Part shown: piece by piece, positions 33,607 to 41,852 of the stretch
Numbering within the stretch: position 1 is the stretch's first letter
Layout: every line of letters begins with the position of its first letter
Assembly (NCBI RefSeq): GCF_001315015.1
Contig: NZ_CP012916.1
Span: 698,001 to 762,000 of the forward strand
Direction: 5' to 3'
DNA length: 64,000 bases
Origin: Azospirillum brasilense
GTDB taxonomy: Bacteria; Pseudomonadota; Alphaproteobacteria; Azospirillales; Azospirillaceae
Notes under the pieces: model-generated
Seen by the model: only the letters and a program-made list of their open reading frames with translations
Told to the model about the DNA's origin: nothing
Database searches by the model: none
Position numbers and translations under genes: made by a program

Positions 33607-35772
33607 ATGGACGATCTGGGTATCGACCTCCACCACCAGGATCTGACCGACCACACGAACTACGCCGGCGACCTCGGCGCCGACACGGCGCACCTGACGA
33701 TCAGCGAGACCGCAACGTCCACCGCCGATCCCTTCGCGACGCCGACCTCCCTCCTCCAGGCCCAGGCCCTCCAGACCGCGCAGCCGCTGGCGCTTGCCGA
33801 TGCTGCCGCGACCGCCGACAACGCCACGAAGATCGTCATCAACGCCGCCGGCAACGTGGCGGGCGGTGTGGCCCCGCACTTCAAGGTGATGGTGGACGGC
33901 AAGGTCATCGGCGAAGGCTCCGCCGGCACCGATGCCAAGGATTTCACCTTCAACGCCAACGTCACGGCGGATCAGGCCCACAAGATCCAGATCCAGTACG
34001 ACAACGACGGCATGGCGAACGGCCAGGACCGCAACCTGATCGTCAACAAGATCACCATCAACGGCCACGCGCTTGACGCGGCCGACCCGTCGGTGACCTA
34101 CGACAAGGGCGCTCTGGACGGCAAGGACGTGGTCAAGGGCCAGTCCGGCATGTGGTGGAACGGCACGCTGGTCGTCGCCGCACCCAAGGACTTCTTCCCC
34201 GCCGCGACCGCCGAGGCGGTGACGGGCGCCACGAAGATCGTCGTCAACGCCGCCGGCAACCTGGCGGGCGGCGTCGCCCCGCACTTCAAGGTGATGGTGG
34301 ACGGCAAGGTCATCGGCGAGGGGTCCGCCGGCACCGCCGCCAAGGACTTCACCTTCAACGCGAACATCGCCGCCGGTCAGGCCCACAAGGTCCAGATCCA
34401 GTACGACAACGACGGCTTCGTGAACGGTCAGGACCGCAACCTGATCGTCAACAAGATCACCATCAACGGCAACGCCGTCAATCCGACCGACGCCTCCGTC
34501 ACCTACGACAAGGGCGCGCTGGACGGCAAGGACGTGGTCAAGGGCCAGTCCGGCATGTGGTGGGACGGCACGTTGGTCGTCGCCGCGCCCAAGGAGTTCT
34601 TCCCCTCCTCGACCACGACACCCACCACGCCCACGACTCCGACCACACCGACCACCCCCACGACGCCGACGGCCCCGCCCGCCCCGTCGAACCCGGGCGG
34701 CGGCACGTCGGATTACCCGGCGACCCCGGCCTCGCAGGTCTTCTACGTCGACGCGACGCACGGCAACGACAGCAACTCCGGCAACAACCCGAACCAGGCC
34801 TGGAAGTCGCTGGCCAAGGTGAACGCCACCAGCTTCGCCGCCGGCTCGCTGGTCCTGTTCGAGCGCGGCGAGACCTGGACCGACAGCCTGCTGGTCTCGA
34901 CCTCCGGCACGTCCGACAAGCCGATCATCTACGGCGCCTACGGCACCGGCGCCGATCCGATCATTAAGGCCAAGAGCGGCGCCAGCTACGCCGTCAGCCT
35001 GAACAACAAGGACAACATCACGTTCGACAACCTGACGATGACGGGTTCGAACGACACCGGCCTGCTGCTCAACGGCGGCGCCATGAACGTGAAGGTCACC
35101 AACTCCCAGATCATCGACAACCGCGGCTCGGGCGTGGTGATCAGCGGGACCTCCAACAACCTGCGCATCGATCACTCCACGATCGACGGCAACGGCGGCT
35201 ACGGCCTTGTCCATTACTCCGCCGACAACGCCAACCAGTACTTCACCAACAACATCATCAGCGACAACGGCTGGCGCACCGACGCGGTGTATTCGGGCTG
35301 GAACGGCCGCATCCTGAGCGGCGAGATCGCCGGCAACACGATCTTCAACAACGGCAGCGGCGGCGGCGACGGCCGGTCGCATGGCCTGTACCACGACCAC
35401 AGCCAGGCCAACAGCACGCTGAAGATCCACGACAACGTGATCTACTCGAACCCGCGCGGCGCCGGCATCCTCGCCAAGTCGAGCACCGAGATCTACAACA
35501 ACACGATCTACGGCAACTCGAACGTCGGCATCTCCCTCGGCCAGAACCAGACCACCAACGTCACCTACAAGATCTACGGCAACGAGATCTTCAACAACAA
35601 CGGCGGCATTCTGGAGCACCTGAAGGGCAGCGGGTCGATCACGCTGAGCCTGTACGACAACACCTTCTACAACAACAACGGCCGCGCGGCGATCAACATC
35701 GCCGACAGCATCAAGCAGACGGTGACCAACAACACCATCTCCTCGGTCTCCAAGGCCAACCCGATCATCTGA
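33607..35772 (+). CDS. Tandem CBM60-like plus right-handed beta-helix protein
   Basis: 721 residues. After about 72 polar residues without a signal peptide come two near-identical modules of about 126 residues (73-198 and 208-333). Each has APHFKVMVDGKVIGEGSAGT, IQYDNDG and GQDRNLIVNKITING, the calcium- and xylan-binding pattern of CBM60. A Thr-Pro linker follows (334-360, repeated TPTTP), then a right-handed parallel beta-helix (about 377-721) with Asn-rich turns (NNTIYGNSNVGISLGQN, YNNNGRAAINIADSIK). It probably binds and perhaps cleaves or epimerises a polysaccharide. No lyase catalytic residues can be fixed. It is the first gene of the EPS locus, and a paralogue of its helix domain is at 39105. 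Confidence 0.85.
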   Translation: MDDLGIDLHHQDLTDHTNYAGDLGADTAHLTISETATSTADPFATPTSLLQAQALQTAQPLALADAAATADNATKIVINAAGNVAGGVAPHFKVMVDGKVIGEGSAGTDAKDFTFNANVTADQAHKIQIQYDNDGMANGQDRNLIVNKITINGHALDAADPSVTYDKGALDGKDVVKGQSGMWWNGTLVVAAPKDFFPAATAEAVTGATKIVVNAAGNLAGGVAPHFKVMVDGKVIGEGSAGTAAKDFTFNANIAAGQAHKVQIQYDNDGFVNGQDRNLIVNKITINGNAVNPTDASVTYDKGALDGKDVVKGQSGMWWDGTLVVAAPKEFFPSSTTTPTTPTTPTTPTTPTTPTAPPAPSNPGGGTSDYPATPASQVFYVDATHGNDSNSGNNPNQAWKSLAKVNATSFAAGSLVLFERGETWTDSLLVSTSGTSDKPIIYGAYGTGADPIIKAKSGASYAVSLNNKDNITFDNLTMTGSNDTGLLLNGGAMNVKVTNSQIIDNRGSGVVISGTSNNLRIDHSTIDGNGGYGLVHYSADNANQYFTNNIISDNGWRTDAVYSGWNGRILSGEIAGNTIFNNGSGGGDGRSHGLYHDHSQANSTLKIHDNVIYSNPRGAGILAKSSTEIYNNTIYGNSNVGISLGQNQTTNVTYKIYGNEIFNNNGGILEHLKGSGSITLSLYDNTFYNNNGRAAINIADSIKQTVTNNTISSVSKANPII
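33823..34605. repeat. Two in-frame copies of a CBM60-coding module
   Basis: Copies at 33823-34200 and 34228-34605, each about 378 bp, are offset by 405 bp. Long stretches are identical at DNA level, for example around AAGGTGATGGTGGACGGCAA in both. It is a domain duplication inside one gene, recent enough to remain nearly unchanged. Confidence 0.85.
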
Positions 35773-35805
35773 CGATCGGCAGTTCCGCCTCTTCGGCAAC
35801 GTCCG

Positions 35806-35830
35806 CGCCCGGCCAGTCTCTGGCCGGGCG
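35806..35830 (+). terminator. Hairpin after the CBM60/beta-helix gene
   Basis: CGCCCGGCCAG and CTGGCCGGGCG form a perfect 11-bp stem with loop TCT, 34 bp after the stop codon. Only a short T-poor tail (TTGGCGTG) follows. Strong GC hairpins without a full T run often serve as terminators in high-GC bacteria. Confidence 0.6.
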
Positions 35831-36066
35831 TTGGCGTGTCTGGACGGCGTTTCCGGCTTCCGCTCGCGACACAAAACGGCAATAATCGGAAGCACAGCCC
35901 AGCCGGCGACGCTGCCTTTCCCTCCATTTCTTGTGCGTCGCACAATAAGGCCCGCCTCATTGGAGTGATGACGTCCAGACGCCATCCCTGTTCGCCGCCT
36001 TTTCATGGCGGTCAGCCGTTATTTCTCCGCTGTGCGCGTGGCATCCCCCGCTTTCTCCCAAATCAA

Positions 36067-36094
36067 CCAAAGTGGCAGTCGGCTTTCCCTTTGG
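36067..36094. promoter_or_regulatory. CCAAAG-N16-CTTTGG inverted repeat
   Basis: Arms at 36067-36072 and 36089-36094. Almost the same element (17-bp spacer) lies at 38699-38727, upstream of another gene of this locus. A shared regulator is suggested, not shown. Confidence 0.4.
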
Positions 36095-36461
36095 GACGCT
36101 GCGAAGGGGATATTTATCTTGCACTTTATGTAGGTTTACCCGCCATCCGCCCTTTGATAGCGTCCACAGACCTATTCCGTGCCTATGCGTGCATCGGCAC
36201 CGTCTGAGACGACGGCCAGGGGAGTCCTAATCCGGGATGCGGACCGGAGGGCCCCCCGCAGAACCGACCAGGAAAGGGACGAGACAGGGCAAGAACGGCA
36301 CTGAAAACGACGACAAGGACGGGACGGCTGGCGCCGCACAGGTGCCGGACCGACGGCCACCGGGGAAGGAACGCCGAAACCGCTTCCGCGCGCGTGCCGC
36401 GGGACCGGGGCACTGGGCGGCACGCACACGCCTCCAATCCCAGGGCCGCGGTGTCTGTTGC

Positions 36462-36507
36462 CCGGCCACTGGGCTTCGCTCCTCGCGGGGCGGTGCCCAA
36501 TGGCCGG
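36462..36507 (+). other. Leader hairpin upstream of the GT2 gene
   Basis: CCGGCCACTGGGC (36462-36474) pairs with GCCCAATGGCCGG (36495-36507) with one mismatch and a 20-nt loop, ending 49 bp before the ATG at 36557. It could act as an RNA control element or an attenuator. Confidence 0.45.
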
Positions 36508-36556
36508 GGCCCGGACGCCGTCCGCGTCGCCACGACAAGAGGGGTGGAGACCAGGT

Positions 36557-37495
36557 ATGAATCACGTGAGCGGACCGAGGGACGGTCGGGACACTCAATC
36601 GATCAGCGTGCTTATGGCCACCTACGCCGGCGAGAAGGCGGACAACCTTCAGGCCGCGCTGGAGAGCGTCTATACGCAGACGCTTCTCCCGCGCGAATGC
36701 GTGCTGGTGGTCGACGGACGGATCGGGGAGGAGCAGGAGAAGGTCATCGCCCACTATCAGGCGTCCAACGCCTGCCGGCTGGTGGTGGTGCGGCGGCGCA
36801 ACCAGGGGGGCTTGGCCCGCGCGCTGAACGACGGCCTGCAATATTGCACGGGCTATCTGGTGGCCCGCATGGACAGCGACGACATCTGCCTGCCCCACCG
36901 CTTCGAGACGCAGGCGCGTGCCTTCGCCGAGCAGGGGTCGCTGGACGCATCGTTCTCCTGGCACGCGGAGTTCGAACAGGACCCCGGCGCCATCACTTGC
37001 GTGAAGCGCAGCCCGGAGACGCACGAAGAGATCAGCCAGGGCATGAAATGGCACTGCGTCCTGTCGCACCCCACCATGATGGTGCGGCGGCGGGCGCTGA
37101 CCGCCATCGGCGGCTACCGCTCCTGCTTCGGGAATCTGGAGGACTACGACCTGTATGTCCGCCTGCTCCAGGCCGGGGCGCGCATGGAGACGGTGCAGGA
37201 GGCGCTTCTCCTCTTCCGCACCAGCATGGCCCAGCGCGTCCGCCGCGGCGGGTTGCGCTACGCCGTCAACGAATGGGCTTTCCGCGTCTGGTGCTGGCGG
37301 TCGGGTTTCCTGACCAATTCGGAGTTCCTGGCGACGGCCTCGCTTCAGATCGGCTTCCGGCTGACTCCGCCGGGCCTGAAGAGGATGCTGTACCGCCTGG
37401 TCCGCACGCCGACCGAGGCGCAGGCCATGGCCCGCATCCACACCGCCATGATCCAGCCCAAGCGCCTTGCCCCCGACGGCGCGGACGCCCTCTGA
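36557..37495 (+). CDS. Family 2 glycosyltransferase
   Basis: 312 residues from the ATG at 36557. The GT-A fold opens with ISVLMATYAGEKADNLQAAL, the metal-binding acidic motif is RMDSDDICLPHRF, and WHCVLSHPTMMVRRRALTAIGGYRSCFGN with NLEDYDLYVRLL forms the acceptor half. It adds one sugar in the cytoplasm from a nucleotide-sugar donor; donor and linkage cannot be read from sequence. No membrane helix is seen. The deacetylase gene follows after 51 bp. Confidence 0.92.
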   Translation: MNHVSGPRDGRDTQSISVLMATYAGEKADNLQAALESVYTQTLLPRECVLVVDGRIGEEQEKVIAHYQASNACRLVVVRRRNQGGLARALNDGLQYCTGYLVARMDSDDICLPHRFETQARAFAEQGSLDASFSWHAEFEQDPGAITCVKRSPETHEEISQGMKWHCVLSHPTMMVRRRALTAIGGYRSCFGNLEDYDLYVRLLQAGARMETVQEALLLFRTSMAQRVRRGGLRYAVNEWAFRVWCWRSGFLTNSEFLATASLQIGFRLTPPGLKRMLYRLVRTPTEAQAMARIHTAMIQPKRLAPDGADAL

Positions 37496-37546
37496 CCTTC
37501 TGCCCCCTGACCTTCTGCCCTTTGACCCTTCCGCGGGAGGATTTGA

Positions 37547-38587
37547 ATGAGCGTTGCCGACGTGATTTCCGGTGGCGGGTTGGGCCGGCGGCTCCGGTGG
37601 ACGGACGCGCTGCGCAACCCGCTGGGGACCGCCTGCCATCACGCCTACGGCAGCCCGGTGCTGGCCGTCGTCTACCACGCCGTCTGCGACACGGTGCCGG
37701 ACCATCTCAAGCACATCTACCGGCCCCGCACGCCCAAGGAGTTCACGGAGGATCTCGACTTCCTCCTGAAGCACTTCGAGCCGACGGACCTGCCCACGGT
37801 CACCGGGTCGGCCATGGGCGGGCCGGAGATCCGCCGCCCGTCGCTGCTGGTCACCTTTGACGACGGCATGCGCGAAGTCGCGGAGGTGGCGATGCCCATC
37901 CTGCGCCGCAAGGGCATCCGGCCGGCGCTGTACCTCAACCTGAACTTCCTCGACAACAGGACGCTCTTCTACCGGCACAAGGCGAGCCTTCTGGCGGAGC
38001 GGTTGAGCCGGCTGGCGGAGGCCGATCCCCGCCGCGCCGTCTGCGTCGCCACCCTGGCGCGGGCCGGCGCCGGCGCCGCCGATCCCGCCGCGGGCGTCAT
38101 GACGGTGAGCTGGCAGCAGCGCGCCGTGCTGGACGAAATCGCCACCGTGCTGGAGTTCGACACGGCCGCCTTCCTGGCGGACGAGAAGCCCTATCTGACC
38201 CGCGACGAGATCGCGGACCTGATGGCGGAGGGAGTGTCGATCGGCGCCCATGGATTCGACCATCCCAACCACCGCCTGCTGACGCCGGAGCAGCGGAAGC
38301 AGGAGGTGACGGGCAGCGTCGCCGGCATCCGGGAGCTGTTCGGCCCCGGCTGCGGCTCCTTCGCCTTCCCCTATTCCGACGAGGGCCTGCCGGACGCGCT
38401 GTTCGGCGAGCTGTACGGCAATGGGGTCGACGTCACCTTCGGCACGTCCTGGCCGCGCCGGGGCGGTCCGCAGCGGCGGATTCAGCGGATCTGCTTCGAG
38501 AACGGCCCGGCCCCGGCGAAGCAGCAGCTGGTCAAGCGCCTGCTGCGCGGCGGTGCCGGCAACATGAAGCGCACCCTGGCCGGGTAA
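37547..38587 (+). CDS. NodB-type polysaccharide deacetylase
   Basis: 346 residues. NodB homology: motif 1 TFDDGMREVAEVAMPIL, motif 2 GAHGFDHPNHRLLTPEQ (HxxxH) and a late FAFPYSDEGLPDALFGEL. The N-terminus has no signal peptide, so action on a lipid-linked intermediate in the cytoplasm is possible. It likely removes N-acetyl groups from the repeat unit. A 43-residue insert (about 150-205, AGAGAADPAAGVMT) separates the motifs, longer than in minimal NodB. Three imperfect copies of TGACCTTCTGCCC lie just upstream (37494-37530). Confidence 0.88.
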   Translation: MSVADVISGGGLGRRLRWTDALRNPLGTACHHAYGSPVLAVVYHAVCDTVPDHLKHIYRPRTPKEFTEDLDFLLKHFEPTDLPTVTGSAMGGPEIRRPSLLVTFDDGMREVAEVAMPILRRKGIRPALYLNLNFLDNRTLFYRHKASLLAERLSRLAEADPRRAVCVATLARAGAGAADPAAGVMTVSWQQRAVLDEIATVLEFDTAAFLADEKPYLTRDEIADLMAEGVSIGAHGFDHPNHRLLTPEQRKQEVTGSVAGIRELFGPGCGSFAFPYSDEGLPDALFGELYGNGVDVTFGTSWPRRGGPQRRIQRICFENGPAPAKQQLVKRLLRGGAGNMKRTLAG

Positions 38588-38621
38588 ACGATTGGACCGG
38601 ATACGCGGTCCGGCCTATGAA

Positions 38622-38652
38622 ACGCTCCCTCTCCCGTTGCGGGGGAGGGAGT
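38622..38652. repeat. Short REP-like inverted repeat
   Basis: CGCTCCCTCTCCCGTTGCGGGGGAGGGAG-type sequence: CTCCCTCTCCC pairs with GGGGGAGGGAG around GTTGC. It lies 40 bp after the deacetylase stop and is similar to the repeat at 50579-50669. Confidence 0.5.
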
Positions 38653-38696
38653 TCTTGCCGTCGTCATAGGCATTACGGGCGATGGCGACTCAGCAA

Positions 38697-38729
38697 TTCC
38701 AAAGAGAAGGCCTATTCCTCCCTTTGGAA
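38697..38729. promoter_or_regulatory. TTCCAAAG / CTTTGGAA inverted repeat
   Basis: Perfect 8-bp arms at 38697-38704 and 38722-38729, 153 bp before the small membrane ORF at 38882. The core CCAAAG-N17-CTTTGG nearly repeats the 36067 element. The sequence just downstream is AT-rich, as in a promoter. Confidence 0.45.
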
Positions 38730-38881
38730 TGCCCCCTTATCGTAGCCTTATCGCTTAAGCGTGATCCCTTTTCATTTCCCTTTATTTGTCCACGACGTAA
38801 CACAAGATACCGCAACAGGGACACGCTGCGGTTTCAGTCGCCGGTTCCTCCGCTTATCAGGCCCCCCGCGAGGAGATCGCT

Positions 38882-39085
38882 ATGATCGAGCAAGCCACGC
38901 CGGCCAGCCCGAACCTGCTGGGTGGGGTTGCGGACGTCCTTCCGGCGGATGCCGCTGCGAAGGCGACGGAGCGCGTCGCCCCCCCGATGCTCGATCTCCA
39001 GCGGGCCGGCTGGGCCCTGCTGTGCACCGGCTGCGCGCTGGCGGCCTGGGGCCTCGCCTACGCGCTGATCCGCGTCGCCCTGTAA
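38882..39085 (+). CDS. 67-residue membrane protein of the EPS locus
   Basis: ATG preceded by GAGGAG with seven bases spacing. An acidic/Ala-rich N-terminus (MIEQATPASPNLLGGVADVL) leads to one membrane helix at about 43-65 (AGWALLCTGCALAAWGLAYALI). Cys49/Cys-like residues lie within the helix. The gene sits 19 bp before the second beta-helix gene and shares its promoter. It could anchor or escort that protein; this is speculation. Confidence 0.6.
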   Translation: MIEQATPASPNLLGGVADVLPADAAAKATERVAPPMLDLQRAGWALLCTGCALAAWGLAYALIRVAL

Positions 39086-39104
39086 GGCCGCGTGAGCCGG
39101 ACCC

Positions 39105-40325
39105 ATGGATTCCCTGCCCCCGCCTCCCCCCGCCATCGAGCGTCCCGCCCAGCCGTCGCTGCTCGTCAGCGTGCGCCGGAGCGCTGAGGACGCGCCGGTC
39201 TTCTACGTCGATGCGACGGACGGCGACGACCGCCGGTCGGGCCGCGGCCCGAAGGAGGCGTGGAAGTCGCTGGAGAAGGTGAACGCCACGGCCTTCCCGC
39301 CGGGAAGCCGCGTGCTGTTCGAGCGTGGGGAGAGCTGGCGCGGCAGCCTGCTGGCCTCCTCCTCCGGCACGACCGACCGGCCGATCATCTACGGCGCCTA
39401 TGGCAAGGGCGACGCTCCGGTGATCGACGCGCGAGGCGCCTCGGTCGCGGTCAGCCTGAACGGGCGGACGAACGTCGCCTTCGACGGGCTGAGCATCACC
39501 GGCGCGGCCGACACCGGCCTGCTGCTCGGCCCGCGGGCGCGCAACGTCTCGGTGACGAACGTGACGGTCGCGGGCAACGGCGGTTCCGGCATCGTCGTAC
39601 AGGGCACGTCGGATGGGCTGCGGATCGACGGGTCGGCCATCACCGGCAACGGCGCCTACGGGATCGTCCATTACGCCGCGGACAACACCGACCAGATCAT
39701 CACGCGCAACACCATCGCCGACAACGGCTGGCGCAAGGACGGCGGCGTCTATTCCGGCTGGAACGGGCGCATCCTGACCGGCGAGATCGCCCACAACCGG
39801 GTCTTCAACAACGGCGTCAACGGCGGCGAGGGCCGCTCCCACGGCCTCTACCACGACCAGGGGCAGGCGGGCAGCGCGCTGAAGATCCACGACAACCTGA
39901 TTCACGACAACCCGCGCGGCGCCGGCATCCTGGCGAAGTCCAGCACCGAGATCTACCGCAACGTCATCTTCCGCAACGCCGACGCGGGCCTCTCGCTCGG
40001 CCAGAACCGCGGGATCGACGTGACCTACCGGGTCTACGACAACGAGTTCTACGACAACAACGGCGGCGTCCTGCAGCACCAGAAGGGCAACGGCTCGATC
40101 ACGCTGGAGCTGCGCGACAACGTCTTCCACCGCAACGGCAAGCGGGCCGCCATCATCATCGCCGACAGCATCGGCAAGACCGTCACCGGCAACCGGGTCA
40201 GCAACGACGCCAGAGCAGAAACTGAAACCCGGGCCGGGACCACCGCCAACCAACCATCGGCCAACCAACCATCGGGAGGAACTGTGCAGGAAGCATCCGG
40301 AATGCGGCCGGAATCCGTGCGTTGA
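39105..40325 (+). CDS. Right-handed parallel beta-helix protein (paralogue)
   Basis: 406 residues. From about residue 28 (APVFYVDATDGDDRRSG) it matches the helix domain of the 33607 gene along its whole length, sharing stretches such as PIIYGAYG, VYSGWNGRIL, RSHGLYHD, and GAGILAKSSTEIY. It lacks the CBM60 modules. The N-terminus has five prolines and no signal peptide. The C-terminus after residue 365 is an unrelated polar tail with an exact NQPSA/NQPSG duplication. Likely a glycan-binding or glycan-cleaving helix; catalytic residues are not clear. The stop overlaps a possible TTG of the next gene. Confidence 0.82.
   Translation: MDSLPPPPPAIERPAQPSLLVSVRRSAEDAPVFYVDATDGDDRRSGRGPKEAWKSLEKVNATAFPPGSRVLFERGESWRGSLLASSSGTTDRPIIYGAYGKGDAPVIDARGASVAVSLNGRTNVAFDGLSITGAADTGLLLGPRARNVSVTNVTVAGNGGSGIVVQGTSDGLRIDGSAITGNGAYGIVHYAADNTDQIITRNTIADNGWRKDGGVYSGWNGRILTGEIAHNRVFNNGVNGGEGRSHGLYHDQGQAGSALKIHDNLIHDNPRGAGILAKSSTEIYRNVIFRNADAGLSLGQNRGIDVTYRVYDNEFYDNNGGVLQHQKGNGSITLELRDNVFHRNGKRAAIIIADSIGKTVTGNRVSNDARAETETRAGTTANQPSANQPSGGTVQEASGMRPESVR
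40246..40275. repeat. Exact tandem 15-bp duplication at the end of the beta-helix gene
   Basis: CCAACCAACCATCGG occurs twice in a row, in frame, giving NQPS twice in the C-terminal tail. A GGGAGGAACTGTG sequence directly after could also act as an internal start. Confidence 0.85.
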
Positions 40326-40396
40326 CCTTGGCCCCGACGTCCGCGGGCGAGCCGCGGGCCGGGCAAGGGACAGCGCGTTCGAACAAGGGGGGGCAT

Positions 40397-41575
40397 GTGA
40401 GCACCAGCAGCAGCACCGTCGGTCAGTCGATCACCGACCGGCTGAAGAAAACCGTTTTCCGTTTCGACGCTTCCGACAAGGGAGAGTTGCGCGGCTTCCA
40501 GCGCAAGATGTTCGGTGAACGGGTCTGGCAGGTGGACGAAGCCTACAACCGCTGGCTCTTCGACGAGGTGCCCGACCGGGACGCGGACGGGCCGCAAGTC
40601 TGGGTGTGCAAGCGGCAGGGACAGATCGTCGGCCAACAATGCGGGATCCCCTTCCGCCTGAAGGCGCGGGACCGGGAAATCCCGGCCTCCTGGGCCAACA
40701 GCCTGATGGTTCTGCCGGAATGGCGGATGCGCGGCGCCTTCACGCCCCTGGCGGAAGCGCAGCTCGACAGCCGTCCGCTGGCCATGGCCATCCATATTTC
40801 CGATTCCGCCTACAAGGCCTACAGCAAGGCCGGCTGGATCGACATCGGCGCCCTGCCCGCCTACGTCTTCCCACTGGACACGCGGCGCTGCCTGGAGGCG
40901 TCCTCGCTTCAGGGCCGCATGCGGACCATCGGGGCGATCGCCGGGCCGGCCCTGCACGGTGCACGGATCGGCGGCCACCTGCTGAGCCGGGCGACCGGCG
41001 CGCGGTTCGAGGAGATCGGGCGGTTCGACGAGCGGGCCGACGCCATCTGGCAGCGCGCCTCCCCGCATTACCCGCTGATCGCGTTGCGCGACCTGACGCA
41101 TCTGCGCTGGCGCTACGACGCGATCCCCTGCGCCTCGGACTACCGCCGCTTCATCCTGACGCGCGGGGGCGAGCCGCTGGGCTACGTCGTCCTGCGCCGT
41201 GAGACCTGGCGCAAGGAGCCCTGTCTCGCCGTCGTCGACTACCTGTGCGAGCCGAAATGGCTGTGGGTCCTGCTGAGCCACACGCTGCGCATCGCCGCCA
41301 CGGAGCGGGCGACCGCGCTGATCTGCCGGACGCTGAACACGCGGGCGGAGCGGACCTTCCTCGCCATGGGCATGATGAAGGTGCCGGACCGCGTGGGCTT
41401 CCCGGTGCGGGTGATGGCGCATCCCGGACCCGACGCGGGGATCGATCGGGACGAGTTCGCCGACCGTGGCAACTGGCTGCTGACCATGGGCGACGGCGAC
41501 GCCAGCTTCCTGATGCACAACACGTTGCCCGAGACCGCCGGGCTGCAACCGGAGGGAGTCGCCGTCCAGGGATGA
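40397..41575 (+). CDS. FemAB/GNAT-like acyltransferase of the EPS locus
   Basis: 392 residues from the GTG at 40397, with a G-rich ribosome site; a TTG at 40322 is the alternative. The fold is GNAT-like: VWVCKRQGQIVGQQCGIPFRL, WANSLMVLPEWRMRGAFTPLAE (the acetyl-CoA-binding stretch) and, in a second half, GEPLGYVVLRRETW and CEPKWLWVLLSHTLR. Double-GNAT proteins of this kind occur in EPS clusters and may add an amino-acid or acyl group to a sugar. The donor is unknown. A 404-bp gap with hairpins follows. Confidence 0.7.
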   Translation: MSTSSSTVGQSITDRLKKTVFRFDASDKGELRGFQRKMFGERVWQVDEAYNRWLFDEVPDRDADGPQVWVCKRQGQIVGQQCGIPFRLKARDREIPASWANSLMVLPEWRMRGAFTPLAEAQLDSRPLAMAIHISDSAYKAYSKAGWIDIGALPAYVFPLDTRRCLEASSLQGRMRTIGAIAGPALHGARIGGHLLSRATGARFEEIGRFDERADAIWQRASPHYPLIALRDLTHLRWRYDAIPCASDYRRFILTRGGEPLGYVVLRRETWRKEPCLAVVDYLCEPKWLWVLLSHTLRIAATERATALICRTLNTRAERTFLAMGMMKVPDRVGFPVRVMAHPGPDAGIDRDEFADRGNWLLTMGDGDASFLMHNTLPETAGLQPEGVAVQG

Positions 41576-41670
41576 CCGCGGTGCGAAGGAGCCGTCCGGC
41601 CGCCGACGCGCCGGTCCGGCTCCTTTCGTCTATTCTGCCCGTGGTTACTCAAAAGGGGTTAATAAAGCGC

Positions 41671-41694
41671 CTTTCGGGATGGTCATCCCGAAAG
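41671..41694. terminator. Near-perfect 24-nt hairpin
   Basis: CTTTCGGGATG pairs perfectly with CATCCCGAAAG across a 2-base centre, 96 bp after the acyltransferase stop. No T run follows on the plus strand, so it may be a terminator or a protein-binding palindrome. Confidence 0.45.
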
Positions 41695-41852
41695 TCTCAC
41701 AAGAAAGATAACCCGGTCAACTGACGGTGGTTCGGCCTTTTACGACGTTTACGGCTGCCACTTTTTCTATCACGATTGCTGGGTGCTTAGACAAAGCAGC
41801 CTAATGTATTCGGTGAGAGGAAACGCCGATCGATCAGTCTTATGAACAGCAA

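Larger units (their letters stand above)
35773..36556. other. 784-bp gene-free region with several inverted repeats
   Basis: Between the beta-helix gene and the first GT2 gene. It holds the terminator hairpin (35806-35830), a 15-bp palindrome TTGTGCG-T-CGCACAA (35931-35945), the pair CCAAAG (36067-36072) / CTTTGG (36089-36094), an AT-rich patch (36105-36130) and a long hairpin (36462-36507) close to the GT2 start. Open frames here are arginine-rich and unconvincing. It looks like a regulated promoter with a long leader. Confidence 0.6.

Noticed and set aside
34606..34680. ACC/CCG-rich short repeats as a possible CRISPR or minisatellite
   Set aside because: They encode the Thr-Pro linker of the CBM60/beta-helix protein, with no regular spacers. 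No CRISPR array is present in the window.
36227..36533. Open frames of about 100 codons in both directions before the GT2 gene
   Set aside because: Arg/Pro/Gly-rich products with no ribosome site that overlap hairpin structure; better explained as leader DNA.
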